Numbered from the stretch's first letter, positions 38,685 through 47,828 are shown. The stretch is DNA of 64,000 nucleotides from Streptomyces mutabilis (GCF_014649815.1 NZ_BMTT01000022.1:1-64000); one strand, 5' to 3'. Numbers and translations: made by a program. Notes: generated by a model not told the origin, from the letters alone.

Positions 38685-38989
38685 CTGTTTCTCGCCCCGG
38701 TGCACGACTTGCGTGTCGCACCCGGTTGTACCGGTGTCGCCGTGCCGCGTCGATCCGACATGCCCAGCTCAACCGCAACGCAAGCTGCACGCAAGCGACG
38801 CAAGGCGTTTGCGCATCAAACCCCGTCGTGGCGAGGAGCGTTGACAAACAGGTGACGCGCTAGAAATCTGATGACGCACTTTCCGCAAAGAATCGACTGT
38901 CCCGCTCAATTGATTCGCATGGTCGGTGCTTCCCCTTTGCTCGCCGACCTGTCGCACTCCCGGACTCCCACGGAACAAGAGGACCCCCC
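38685..38989 (+). promoter_or_regulatory. upstream control region of the GH87 gene
   Basis: Three direct copies of ACGCAAG at 38778-38784, 38789-38795 and 38798-38804. The last forms part of the palindrome CGCAA-N5-TTGCG (38799-38813). A perfect TTGACA is at 38841-38846, but its -10 is uncertain. The region is comparatively AT-rich from 38850 to 38930. A regulator-binding array for the secreted glucanase is inferred. Confidence 0.5.
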
Positions 38990-41900
38990 ATGAGATGGAG
39001 ATCTCTCGGCCGACGGTCGCTGACGGGCGCCGTCGTGACCGGGTTGGTGACGGTCGGGCTGCTGCCGCTGCCCTTCGCGGCCGGCGCGCAGGCCACCACG
39101 GGCGCCGCCGAGGTCAACCTCGCCCTCGGCCGCCCGGCCACCGCGGGCGGCTCACACGGCGCGTACCCCGCCGGGAACGCCACCGACGGCACCCAGGCCA
39201 CCTACTGGGAGGGCCCGGCCGGCTCCTTCCCGCAGTGGGTGCAGGTCGACCTCGGCGAGGCCCGCGACGTCGAACGGGTGGTGCTCAAGCTGCCCGCCGG
39301 CTGGGAGAGCCGCAGCCAGACCCTCTCCCTCCACGGCAGCACCGACGGCTCCACCTTCCGCACCCTCGACGCCGCCTCGGCACGCGCCTTCGACCCCGCA
39401 CGCGCCAACACCGTCGCCCTCGACCTCGACTCGCCCGCCGAGACGCGCTACGTCCGCGTCCACGTCGCCGGCAACACCGGCTGGAACGCCGCCCAGCTCT
39501 CCGAACTGGAGGTGTACGGCGACGAGGCGGTCACCGAGCCACCGCCCACCGGGACCAACCTGGCCCGCAACAAACCGGTCGAGGCCACCTCCTCGGTCCA
39601 CTCCTACGTCGCGGCCAACGCCACCGACGACTTCATCTCCACCTACTGGGAGGCCGCCGGCCACCCCGCCGACCTCACGGTGAAGCTCGGCGCCGACGCG
39701 GACGTCAGCGCGGTGGTCGTCAGGCTCGACCCGGACCCGGTCTGGTCCGCCCGGACCCAGGGCATCCAGGTGCTCGGGCGGGCGCAGGGTGCGAGCGAGT
39801 TCACCTCGCTGCGCGCCCGCGCCGACTACTCCTTCAGCCCCGGCAAGGACAACACCGTGACCATTCCGGTCACCGGCCGTGTGTCCGACGTACGGCTCCG
39901 CTTCTTCTCCAACACCGGCGCGCCCGGCGGCCAGGTCGCCGAGTTCCAGGTCGTCGGTGCCGCCGCGCCGGCGCCCGACCTGACCGTCACCGGCCTCGAC
40001 TGGTCGCCCGCCGACCCCTCCGAGCGGGACGAGGTCACCGTCGACGCCACAGTCCGCAACACCGGTACCGCCCCCTCGGCCGCCACGACCGCCGAGGTCA
40101 CCGTCGAGGGCGCGACCGCCGGCACCGCCGAGGTGCCCGCGCTCGCCCCGGGTGAGTCCGCCGAGGTCGCCGTGGCCACCGGCACCCACGCGGCCGGCAG
40201 CTACGCGGTCGCCGCCGTGGTCGACCCCCGGGACACGGTCGCCGAACTCGACGACTCCAACAACAGCCGCGGCGCCGCGGACCGACTGGTCGTCGACCGG
40301 GCCCCCGGACCGGACCTGGAGGTGCGCTCCATCACGACCGACCCGGCCAACCCGGCCGTGGGCGCGCCCGTCACCTTCACCGTCGCCGTGCACAACCGCG
40401 GCACCAGCGCCGTCGAGACGGGCTCGGTGACCCGCCTCCAGGCCGGCTCCACCACCCTGAACGGCACCACCGGTGAGGTGGCCGCGGGCGCCACCGTCAA
40501 CGTGCCGATCAGCGGCACCTGGAAGGCGACCGGCGGCGGCGTCACGCTCACGGCCACCGCCGACGCGACCGGCGTCGTCACCGAGACCAACGAGGACAAC
40601 AACGTCCTCGCGAAGTCCCTCGTCGTCGGACGCGGCGCCGCCGTCCCGCACACCGAGTACGAGGCGGAAAACGGCCGTTACGAGGGCACCTTGCTCACCA
40701 CCGACGCCAAGCGCACCTTCGGCCACACCAACTTCGGCACCGAGTCCTCGGGCCGCAAGTCCGTCCGGCTCGACTCCACCGGCCAGTACGTCGAGTTCAC
40801 CTCCACCACGCCCACCAACTCCATCGTCGTACGCAACTCCATCCCCGACGCCCCCGGCGGCGGCGGAGCCGAGGCCACGATCAGCCTCTACGCCGACGGC
40901 GAGTTCGTGCGGAAGCTGACCCTGTCCTCCAAGCACAGCTGGCTCTACGGCAACACCGACGACCCCGAAGGGCTCACCAACCGGCCCGGCGGCGACGCGC
41001 GGCGGCTGTTCGACGAGTCCCACGCGCTGCTGGACCGCACCTTCCCGCAGGGCACCGAGTTCCGCCTCCAGCGGGACGCGGGCGACACGGCCGCCTTCTA
41101 CGTCATCGACCTGATCGACCTGGAGCAGGTCGCGCCGCCGAAGACCAAGCCGGACAACTGCGTCTCCGTCACCGAGTACGGTGCCGTTCCCGGTGACGGA
41201 CTCGACGACACCGACGCCATCCAGCGCGCCGTCACCGCCGACCAGAACGGCGACATCCCCTGCGTGTGGATCCCGGCCGGGCAGTGGCGCCAGGAGCAGA
41301 AGGTCCTCACCGACGACCCGCAGAACCGGGGGCAGTTCAACCAGGTCGGCATCCGGGACGTCACGATCCGCGGCGCGGGCATGTGGCACTCCCAGCTCCA
41401 CACCCTGACCCCGCCGCACGAGGCCGGCGGCATCAACCACCCGCACGAGGGCAACTTCGGCTTCGACATCGACCACAACACCCGGATCTCCGACCTCGCC
41501 ATCTTCGGCTCGGGCACCATCCGCGGCGGCGACGGCAACCATGAGGGCGGCGTCGGGCTCAACGGCCGCTTCGGCAAGGACACCAAGATCAGCAACGTGT
41601 GGATCGAGCACGCCAACGTCGGTGTCTGGGCCGGCCGCGACTACGCGAACATCCCCGAGCTGTGGGGCCCCGGTGACGGCCTGGAGTTCACCGGCATGCG
41701 CATCCGCAACACCTACGCCGACGGCGTCAACTTCGCCAACGGCACCCGCAACTCCACCGTCTACAACTCGTCCTTCCGCAACACCGGCGACGACTCGCTC
41801 GCCGTGTGGGCCAGCAAGTACGTCAAGGACACCTCCGTGGACGTCGGCCACGACAACCACTTCCGCAACAACACCGTCCAACTGCCGTGGCGGGCCAACG

Positions 41901-42373
41901 GCATCGCGATCTACGGCGGCTACGGCAACACCATCGAGAACAACGTCATCTCCGACACGATGAACTACCCGGGCATCATGCTCGCCACCGACCACGACCC
42001 GCTTCCCTTCTCCGGGCAGACCCTCATCGCGGGCAACGCCCTGCACCGCACGGGCGGCGCGTTCTGGGGCGAGGCGCAGGAGTTCGGCGCCATCACCCTC
42101 TTCGCGCAGGGGCACGACATCCCCGGCGTCACCATCCGGGACACCGAGATTTTCGACTCGACCCACGACGGCATCCAGTTCAAGACGGGAGGCGGTGCGA
42201 TCCCGGACGTCAAGATCGACAACGTCCGCATCGACAAGTCGAACAACGGCTCCGGCATCCTCGCGATGGGCGGCGCCCGGGGCAGTGCCACCCTGACCGA
42301 CGTCACGATCACCGACTCGGCCGAAGACGACATACGCATCGAGCCGGGCTCCCAGTTCAAGATCAACCAGTAG
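38990..42373 (+). CDS. secreted GH87 alpha-1,3-glucanase/mycodextranase with discoidin and CARDB modules
   Basis: A 1127-residue secreted enzyme. Sec signal (about 1-37, ending AGAQA). Two F5/8-type discoidin domains (about 42-185 and 190-320), two CARDB repeats (about 330-430 and 440-545), then a CBM6/35-like module (EYEAENGRYEGTLL). The C-terminal GH87 beta-helix begins with VTEYGAVPGDGLDDTDAIQRAV. Asp911 (YADGVNF) and Asp934-Asp935 (GDDS) show the same 23/24 spacing as the catalytic Asp1045/1068/1069 of a characterised Paenibacillus GH87 enzyme (recalled). It attacks alpha-1,3- (or alternating 1,3/1,4-) glucan, for example in fungal walls. Monocistronic, with its own terminator. Confidence 0.87.
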   Translation: MRWRSLGRRSLTGAVVTGLVTVGLLPLPFAAGAQATTGAAEVNLALGRPATAGGSHGAYPAGNATDGTQATYWEGPAGSFPQWVQVDLGEARDVERVVLKLPAGWESRSQTLSLHGSTDGSTFRTLDAASARAFDPARANTVALDLDSPAETRYVRVHVAGNTGWNAAQLSELEVYGDEAVTEPPPTGTNLARNKPVEATSSVHSYVAANATDDFISTYWEAAGHPADLTVKLGADADVSAVVVRLDPDPVWSARTQGIQVLGRAQGASEFTSLRARADYSFSPGKDNTVTIPVTGRVSDVRLRFFSNTGAPGGQVAEFQVVGAAAPAPDLTVTGLDWSPADPSERDEVTVDATVRNTGTAPSAATTAEVTVEGATAGTAEVPALAPGESAEVAVATGTHAAGSYAVAAVVDPRDTVAELDDSNNSRGAADRLVVDRAPGPDLEVRSITTDPANPAVGAPVTFTVAVHNRGTSAVETGSVTRLQAGSTTLNGTTGEVAAGATVNVPISGTWKATGGGVTLTATADATGVVTETNEDNNVLAKSLVVGRGAAVPHTEYEAENGRYEGTLLTTDAKRTFGHTNFGTESSGRKSVRLDSTGQYVEFTSTTPTNSIVVRNSIPDAPGGGGAEATISLYADGEFVRKLTLSSKHSWLYGNTDDPEGLTNRPGGDARRLFDESHALLDRTFPQGTEFRLQRDAGDTAAFYVIDLIDLEQVAPPKTKPDNCVSVTEYGAVPGDGLDDTDAIQRAVTADQNGDIPCVWIPAGQWRQEQKVLTDDPQNRGQFNQVGIRDVTIRGAGMWHSQLHTLTPPHEAGGINHPHEGNFGFDIDHNTRISDLAIFGSGTIRGGDGNHEGGVGLNGRFGKDTKISNVWIEHANVGVWAGRDYANIPELWGPGDGLEFTGMRIRNTYADGVNFANGTRNSTVYNSSFRNTGDDSLAVWASKYVKDTSVDVGHDNHFRNNTVQLPWRANGIAIYGGYGNTIENNVISDTMNYPGIMLATDHDPLPFSGQTLIAGNALHRTGGAFWGEAQEFGAITLFAQGHDIPGVTIRDTEIFDSTHDGIQFKTGGGAIPDVKIDNVRIDKSNNGSGILAMGGARGSATLTDVTITDSAEDDIRIEPGSQFKINQ

Positions 42374-42377
42374 GACC

Positions 42378-42407
42378 GGCCGGCGGCCCCTGACCGGACC
42401 GCCGGCC
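42378..42407. terminator. bidirectional hairpin between GH87 and PLC-like genes
   Basis: GGCCGGCGG (42378-42386) pairs perfectly with CCGCCGGCC (42399-42407) across a 12-nt loop in the short gap between two convergent genes. Confidence 0.6.
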
Positions 42408-42413
42408 CCAGCG

Positions 42414-44666
42414 TCACCCCCTCGGCGACGCGGCCACCACCGCGTCGCCGAGCCGTTCCGGTGACCGTTCGACGGGGAAGCGGCCGTCCTCCTCGCGGCG
42501 TTCGGCGTTGAGCTCGTCGACCGCGCCGAGCGCGTCACCGATCGTCGTGTAGTCCACCGCGACGAAGTTCACCGGTCTGCCGCGCCGCCGCTCGCAGTCG
42601 TGCGCCCGCTCCAGCACCCGCTCCCGGGCGTTGACCGTCCCGGCGTCCAGCCGCCGTCCGCCGCCGGCCGTGACGAAGTGGTTGAGCAGGAACAGCCGCT
42701 TGTCCGTGCCGCCCCGGTTCGGCAGGCAGGACATCTCGTCCGGACTGCGGAAGGCGAAGGGTGTCTCCATGCCGTACCGGTAGAAGTTGCGGTACCACGG
42801 CGCGGGCCCGTCGGCCTTCTCCGCGAAGACGACCAGCCGCCGACCGCCGTCGATCATGTCCCCCAGTTCCGGCCACGGGCGGTCCGGGTCCGGGTCCGGT
42901 TCGTACAGCAGGTCGGTCAGCCCGGCCTGCTCGAAGGCGGCCTGGCTGTCCACGGCCCCGACACCGTCCTGCAGGATCAGCGTGACGACCTCCGTGGGGT
43001 TCGCCCGCAGCCAGTCACCGATCTGCCGCAGAGTCGGCGCCAGCTCCAGGGCCCCGGCCCCGCACACGGAGTGACACAGCCACAGACCGGGCTCGGGCGG
43101 GTTCACCCGTCCCAGGATCGCGGTGAGCCGCCGCCGCAGTTCCGGGGAGAAGTCCGAGGTGCTCAGCCGGTCCGCGACCTCTTCGGGCCGCTCCCAGTGG
43201 TGCGTGTCGAGGAGCAGGACACGCACCCCGGCGTCGAGCTGACCGACGATGTCCGGGTCCTGGAGGGGGCCGATGAAACGGTCCGCCGTCGTCGCCATCG
43301 CGTTGTGGGACGCGAGCTGTGCGACCTCGTCGTACCGGGCGTCGCAGAGTTCGGCGCTGCCCTGGCAGATGCGGGGCGAGGAGCCGGTGATCGCCACCGG
43401 CGCCAGCATCGTGCCGACCAGCGCGCACGCCGTGACGGCGAAGGTCAGGGCCGGGCCGTGCCGCGGATCGGTGAGGGCCGGCAGGGCTGGCCTGGTCTCC
43501 CACACCCACCCGACGGTGATCAGCAGGGCGCCCGCGGCGAGCAGGATCACCGCGACGAGTACGGCGGTCGTCAGGAGCCGGTCGACGGCGGTGGCCTGGA
43601 TGTCCGTGAGGAGTTCCGCCGCCGACGGGGGCCACGAGGCCGGACTGCCGAAAAGCGCGTCGACCGGCATGAGGCCCAGCAGCAGTACCGTCAGGGCGGT
43701 CAGCGAGGCGGCCGCGGCCGGCACCCAACCGAGCGGCATCAGCCGCCGCCTGACCGGACCGGGCGTCGACAGCCAGAGCAGGGTGAGCGCGGCGGCGCAC
43801 AACGCCGCGGCCGCCGGTTCCACCACCTCCTGGAAGAGGCGGGTGACGGAGCGGGCGCGGTCCACCGGGGCCAGTGCCTCCTGAGCCGGGTCGATGTCGA
43901 CCGTGATGACCCAGGTGCCTTCCCGCGCCTCCCGCAACAACTCCGCGGCTGCCGCCCGGACCTGGTCCGTCAGGGCGACCGGCGCCACCGAGGCCAGCGC
44001 CGCGGCCACGTCCCCCCGGACCAGTGCCGCCTGCACGGTCGGTCTGATAGCGGAGCGCGAGTCGGCCGGCACCAGGCGCATCAGCGCCTCCGTCGCAGCG
44101 AGGGCCTGGCCGGCGGAGAGCGGCAGCGACGGCAGGCCCTCCAGCGGCGCTTCACCGGCCACCACCTGCGCCGCCAGTTCGGACAGGCGTTGCACGAAGG
44201 CCTGGAAGTCGGGCTCGGACCGCTGCTGGAGGGCGGCGACGGCGTCACCGAAGTAGGCCTGGCTGAGCCGCTCGACGTTCGCCACGACGGGCTCGAGGTC
44301 GACCGTGACCCGCAGCCGCTCGCGGTCCCCCTCCAGATAGTGGATCACCTCGGCGATCTGCCGGTCGCCCATGGCCCGCAGCGTCTCCGGCGGGATCACG
44401 ACCTTGAGGTTCGAGGTGATGGTCGACTGCGGGACGGGCAGCCGGTCCAGCAGCTCCTGGGTCAGGGGCGTACTGGCCGGGTCGACCAGCACCTCGTCGT
44501 AGAAGCGCTGGTAGGCCCGCTCGTCCTCCAGCACCTGGGAGTAGAACTTCGGATCGAGAACGGTGCTGCGCACGACGGCCGCCGCGGCCAGGACGGTCAG
44601 GCTCAGCACCGCCACGCACCAGATCAGCACCCCGACCCAGGGAGAGCGCCGAACCAGTTCGTCCAT
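42414..44666 (-). CDS. membrane protein with PI-PLC-like phosphodiesterase domain
   Basis: A 750-residue protein. One N-terminal TM segment (VLIWCVAVLSLTVLAAAAVV) is followed by a helical extracytoplasmic region (about 35-265). Roughly four TM segments follow (about 275-430), then a C-terminal TIM-barrel-like domain. In that domain SHNAM (His454), LLLDTHHWERPEE and LCHSVC (His532) supply the two histidines expected of PI-PLC X-type phosphodiesterases. The catalytic domain should face outside. Substrate unknown; Streptomyces phosphoinositides or glycerophospholipids are possible. Convergent with the GH87 gene. Confidence 0.78.
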   Translation of the reverse strand: MDELVRRSPWVGVLIWCVAVLSLTVLAAAAVVRSTVLDPKFYSQVLEDERAYQRFYDEVLVDPASTPLTQELLDRLPVPQSTITSNLKVVIPPETLRAMGDRQIAEVIHYLEGDRERLRVTVDLEPVVANVERLSQAYFGDAVAALQQRSEPDFQAFVQRLSELAAQVVAGEAPLEGLPSLPLSAGQALAATEALMRLVPADSRSAIRPTVQAALVRGDVAAALASVAPVALTDQVRAAAAELLREAREGTWVITVDIDPAQEALAPVDRARSVTRLFQEVVEPAAAALCAAALTLLWLSTPGPVRRRLMPLGWVPAAAASLTALTVLLLGLMPVDALFGSPASWPPSAAELLTDIQATAVDRLLTTAVLVAVILLAAGALLITVGWVWETRPALPALTDPRHGPALTFAVTACALVGTMLAPVAITGSSPRICQGSAELCDARYDEVAQLASHNAMATTADRFIGPLQDPDIVGQLDAGVRVLLLDTHHWERPEEVADRLSTSDFSPELRRRLTAILGRVNPPEPGLWLCHSVCGAGALELAPTLRQIGDWLRANPTEVVTLILQDGVGAVDSQAAFEQAGLTDLLYEPDPDPDRPWPELGDMIDGGRRLVVFAEKADGPAPWYRNFYRYGMETPFAFRSPDEMSCLPNRGGTDKRLFLLNHFVTAGGGRRLDAGTVNARERVLERAHDCERRRGRPVNFVAVDYTTIGDALGAVDELNAERREEDGRFPVERSPERLGDAVVAASPRG

Positions 44667-44730
44667 GAACCCATTCTCGTTTCAGCCGACCGTCCTGCGA
44701 CACGGCGTCCCGGGTGGCACGCCAACACAC

Positions 44731-45115
44731 TCATGCCCCGGCGCGGTCGGCCGACGCGGGGCAGCCCCCGCTCAGGACCTCCTCGATGGCGGCGCTCCGC
44801 TGCGGGTGCACACAGTGCCGGTGTTCGCCGGGACCGTCCGGCGCCGCCGGGAAGGCGGTGGCGCACGCGTCGTCCGCCTTCCAGCAGCGGGTGCGGAACG
44901 GGCAGCCGGAGGGTTGGTCGCCGACGGCACCGGGCCGTGCAGGACGATCCGCTCGGGGCGCTCCAGCAGGCTCGGCGTGGCCGACACAGCAGCGCCTCGG
45001 TGTACGGGTGCCTGGATGCGTCGGCGATACGTCGTGGGAGATGAACACCATGCCCAGACCGAGCCGCGCGCAGACCCACCAGAAGGTCGAGGATCCGGGG
45101 GCGAACCGACACCCT
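44731..45115 (-). pseudogene. oligopeptide/sialate-type ABC transporter ATPase remnant (DppF-like C-terminus)
   Basis: Two frames together read LGLGMVFISHDVS, then HPYTEALLCRP, then PSGCPFRTRCWKADDACATAFP with HRHCVHP, ending at TGA/TAG near 44731. These are the late ATPase (LISHDL), HPYT and oligo_HPY cysteine motifs of DppD/DppF ATPases. Walker A, Walker B and signature regions are gone, the segment between motifs is shortened and a frame change is needed. It abuts a truncated nanE in the opposite orientation. Confidence 0.65.
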
Positions 45116-45676
45116 GGTCCGCATGACGTCCCGGCACGCGACGGGGGCGCGGCGGCCGTGCGCGTCAACGACCCGGAGGTCGTCGCCGTCACGGTCGCGG
45201 CCGTCGACCTCCCGGTGATCGGCCTGTGGAGGGACGGCGACAGTGGCGTCTTCACCACCTTGACCGTCCGCCACGCGCTCGCCCCCGTGGAGGCGGGCGC
45301 CGCGGCCGGCGCCACCGCCCGGCCGCGCCCCGACGGCAGCACCTTCGCCGCACTCGTCGAGGCCGTCCACGCGGCGGGCGTCCTGGTCATGGCCGACGTC
45401 TCGACCCTCGCCGAGGGCCGGGCGGCAGCGGCCCAGGGAGCCGACTTCGTCGGCACCACCCTGTCCGGCTACGTGCCGGGCTCCCCGGTCCAGTCCGCGC
45501 CGGACCTGGCTCTCGGGACCGACCTCGCCGGGTCGATCGGCACGCCGGTGATCGCCGAAGGCCGGATCGCCATGCCGGAACAGGCCGCGCAGGCACTCGC
45601 GGCGGGCGCGCACCGCGTCGTCGTCGGCACCGCCACACCGCGCCGACCCGTGTTCGCGGAGGGACTCACGAACTGA
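45115..45676 (+). pseudogene. nanE: N-acetylmannosamine-6-phosphate 2-epimerase (NanE) remnant
   Basis: An open frame encodes GGAAAVRVNDPEVVAV, DLPVIGLWRD, RPRPDGSTFAALVEAVHAAGVLVMADVSTLAEG, GADFVGTTLSGY and TPVIAEGRIAMPEQAAQAL, ending at TGA 45674-45676. This is NanE, which converts ManNAc-6-P to GlcNAc-6-P in sialic acid catabolism. About the first 40 residues, including the N-terminal strand and start codon, are missing. The DIVALDAT-type segment before RPRPDG is also shortened. It is therefore probably non-functional and marks one side of a deletion junction. Confidence 0.7.
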
Positions 45677-45689
45677 CCCGGCGTGCGCG

Positions 45690-45724
45690 AAGGGGCGGTG
45701 GGAGACAACCTCCCACCGCCCCTT
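45690..45724. terminator. bidirectional terminator between nanE remnant and gap
   Basis: A 15-bp perfect stem (AAGGGGCGGTGGGAG at 45690-45704 with its complement at 45710-45724), loop ACAAC, flanked by A and T runs. It can terminate transcription in both directions. Confidence 0.88.
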
Positions 45725-45740
45725 TCCCGTGCCGCCGCGA

Positions 45741-47186
45741 TCAGACCGCCGGGGCCGGGTACGTCGGGTACTCCACCCCGGAGACGTGCTGGACGACGCG
45801 GACGACCTGGCAGGAGTAGCCGAACTCGTTGTCGTACCAGAGGTAGAGGATGGCGTTGTCGCCCTCGACCTTCAGTGCGCCCGCGTCCACGATCGAGGCG
45901 TGGCGCGAGCCGATGAAGTCGCTGGAGACCGCGTCGGGGGCGCTGATGAAGTCGATCTGACGCTTGAGCGGCGAGGTCAGCGACACCTCGCGCAGGTGGT
46001 CGAGCACGTCCTCGCGGGTGGTCTCGCGGGCGAGCTGGAGGTTGAGGATCGCGATCGACACGTCCGGCACGGGCACGCGGATCGAACTGCCGGTGATCCT
46101 CGCCTTGAGATCCGGGAGGGCCTTGGCGACGGCGGAGGCGGCACCCGTCTCCGTGATCACCATGTTCAGCGGCGCGCTGCGGCCACGCCGGTCGGACTTG
46201 TGGTAATTGTCCAGCAGGTTCTGGTCGTTGGTGAACGAGTGCACGGTCTCCACGTGGCCGCGCTGGACGCCGTACTCGTCGGCCATCGCCTTCAGCGGCG
46301 GGACGATCGCGTTGGTGGTGCAGGACGCGCAGGACAGGATCCGCTCGTCCGGCTTGATGGTGTCGTGGTTGACGCCGTGCACGATGTTGGGGACGTCGCC
46401 CTTGCCCGGCGCGGTCAGGACGACCTTGTCGATGCCGGGCCGCAGGTGCTTGGACAGACCCTCGCGGTCACGCCACTTGCCGGTGTTGTCGATGAGGATG
46501 GCGTCCTTGATGCCGTACGCCGTGTAGTCGACCTCCGTCGGGTCGTCGGCGTAGATCACCTTGACGGCGTTGCCGTTGGCGACGATCGTGCTGTTGTCCT
46601 CGTCGACGGTGATCGTTCCCTGGAACTGGCCGTGCACGGAGTCGCGGCGCAGCAGCGAGGCGCGCTTGACCAGATCCTGATCGCCACCGCCCCGGACCAC
46701 GATGGCGCGCAGCCGCAGGCCGTTGCCCGAGCCGGCCTTCTCGATGAGCAGGCGGGCGACGAGCCGGCCGATGCGGCCGAAGCCGTACAGGACGACGTCA
46801 CGCCCCTCGCGACGGTCGATCTTGTTGGCGCCGGTGGCTCCGGCGACGGCCTCGGCGGTGAACTCCTCCACCGACAGGTCGCGGTCGTCGCTCCGGTAGG
46901 TCGCGGCGAGCATGCCGATGTCGATCTGCGAGGGGCCGAGGTCGAGCGTGGTGAGGGCCCGAAGGAAGGGCATCGTCTCGGTGACCGACAGCTCCGCACC
47001 GGCGATCTGCCGGGCGAAGCGGTGCGTCTTGAGGATGCTGACCACCGACTTGTTCACCAGGGAGCGGCTGTGCAGCAGGACGGTGACGTCCCGCTCACGG
47101 TGCAGCTTCCCGATCATCGGGATCATCGACTCCGCGATCTCCTCGCGGTTCTTCCAATTGGTGAACGAGTCGTCGTTGACAGTCAC
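45741..47186 (-). CDS. gap: glyceraldehyde-3-phosphate dehydrogenase, large form
   Basis: A 481-residue enzyme from the GTG at 47186. The first about 125 residues are an extension before the Rossmann GFGRIGR motif, as in the long actinobacterial GAPDH class. Catalytic Cys289 lies in SCASCTTN, and HSFTNDQNLLD and WYDNEFGYSCQ are present. It catalyses the NAD(P)-linked glycolytic or gluconeogenic step between GAP and 1,3-bisphosphoglycerate. As a long-form paralogue it is more likely a specialised isozyme than the pgk-tpi-linked gene (inference). Confidence 0.9.
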   Translation of the reverse strand: MTVNDDSFTNWKNREEIAESMIPMIGKLHRERDVTVLLHSRSLVNKSVVSILKTHRFARQIAGAELSVTETMPFLRALTTLDLGPSQIDIGMLAATYRSDDRDLSVEEFTAEAVAGATGANKIDRREGRDVVLYGFGRIGRLVARLLIEKAGSGNGLRLRAIVVRGGGDQDLVKRASLLRRDSVHGQFQGTITVDEDNSTIVANGNAVKVIYADDPTEVDYTAYGIKDAILIDNTGKWRDREGLSKHLRPGIDKVVLTAPGKGDVPNIVHGVNHDTIKPDERILSCASCTTNAIVPPLKAMADEYGVQRGHVETVHSFTNDQNLLDNYHKSDRRGRSAPLNMVITETGAASAVAKALPDLKARITGSSIRVPVPDVSIAILNLQLARETTREDVLDHLREVSLTSPLKRQIDFISAPDAVSSDFIGSRHASIVDAGALKVEGDNAILYLWYDNEFGYSCQVVRVVQHVSGVEYPTYPAPAV

Positions 47187-47273
47187 GTCTCTATCTTTCG
47201 AGCTAGGCGGCGCTCATATGCTAACCCGACGGCCCTTGTGATCGATCAAGTGGGCCCCATGGTGATCAGATGA

Positions 47274-47765
47274 GTGCCCGGCGTGCCCGCTTCCGGGCTT
47301 GCCCGGCTGCCCCGCCGACGGAAACATGGGGCCGTGCACTCGGCGTCGCTGGACGCGGACGCCGTCGCGGCGTGGCGGGTCCCGGACGGCATGACGTCCC
47401 GAGTGCACGCGTTCGACGCCCGGGAAGGCGGGACCTTCCGCGTCTCGCTCACCTACCGCGACGGAACGGACGCCGAAGGCAAGTCGGGCGCGCACACGGA
47501 CACCCACCACGGACCCTTCGCCCGGCTGGTGCCGGTGCCGGACGAACAGGTCGTGGAGGTGCTGGAGTTCGAGACGCCCGACCCCGCGTTCCGCGGCTCC
47601 ATGACCGTGACCACGACGCTCGCCGACGCGTACGGCGGCACCGACGTCGTCGTGACGCACGACGGTCTGCCCGACGCCGTGCCCGCCGCGGACAACGAGA
47701 CGGGCACCCGCATGGCCCTCGCGAAACTGGCCGCTCCGGTGGAGGCCGGTGAGCGTCCCTCCTGA
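47274..47765 (+). CDS. SRPBCC/AHSA1-family protein, probably N-terminally shortened
   Basis: Up to 163 residues from the GTG at 47274, or 144 from the GTG at 47333. LDADAVAAWRVPDGMTSRVHAFDAREGGTFRV, HTDTHHGPFARLVP, VVEVLEFETPDPAFRG, VTHDGLPDAVPAADNETGTRMAL are typical of AHSA1/START-like proteins. The usual first strand (a T-R-x-I-x-A-P-x-E-R-V-Y-like motif) is not visible: the sequence before HSASLDADAV is Arg/Pro-rich and unlike the family. It may be a 5'-degraded gene or use the second GTG. Ligand unknown. Confidence 0.6.
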   Translation: MPGVPASGLARLPRRRKHGAVHSASLDADAVAAWRVPDGMTSRVHAFDAREGGTFRVSLTYRDGTDAEGKSGAHTDTHHGPFARLVPVPDEQVVEVLEFETPDPAFRGSMTVTTTLADAYGGTDVVVTHDGLPDAVPAADNETGTRMALAKLAAPVEAGERPS

Positions 47766-47828
47766 GCGTCAGCGGTCCCGGTCAGGATCCTGCTCCACGG
47801 GCGGCTCGGGAACCTCACGCGAGTGCTG

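Noticed and set aside
39152-42538. Very long open frame (about 1128 codons) antisense to the GH87 gene
   Set aside because: It is the mirror of a GC-biased gene. Its translation is low-complexity Val/Gly/Asp/Arg with no domain, while the plus-strand frame has clear GH87, discoidin and CARDB motifs.
42600-45044. 814-codon plus-strand frame opposite the PLC-like gene
   Set aside because: Repetitive Arg/Gln/Gly translation with no motif; the opposite frame has TM segments and catalytic histidines.
47239-47248. TGATCGATCA palindrome upstream of gap
   Set aside because: A short palindrome with no matching copy nearby and no clear relation to a promoter. Not enough to call an operator.
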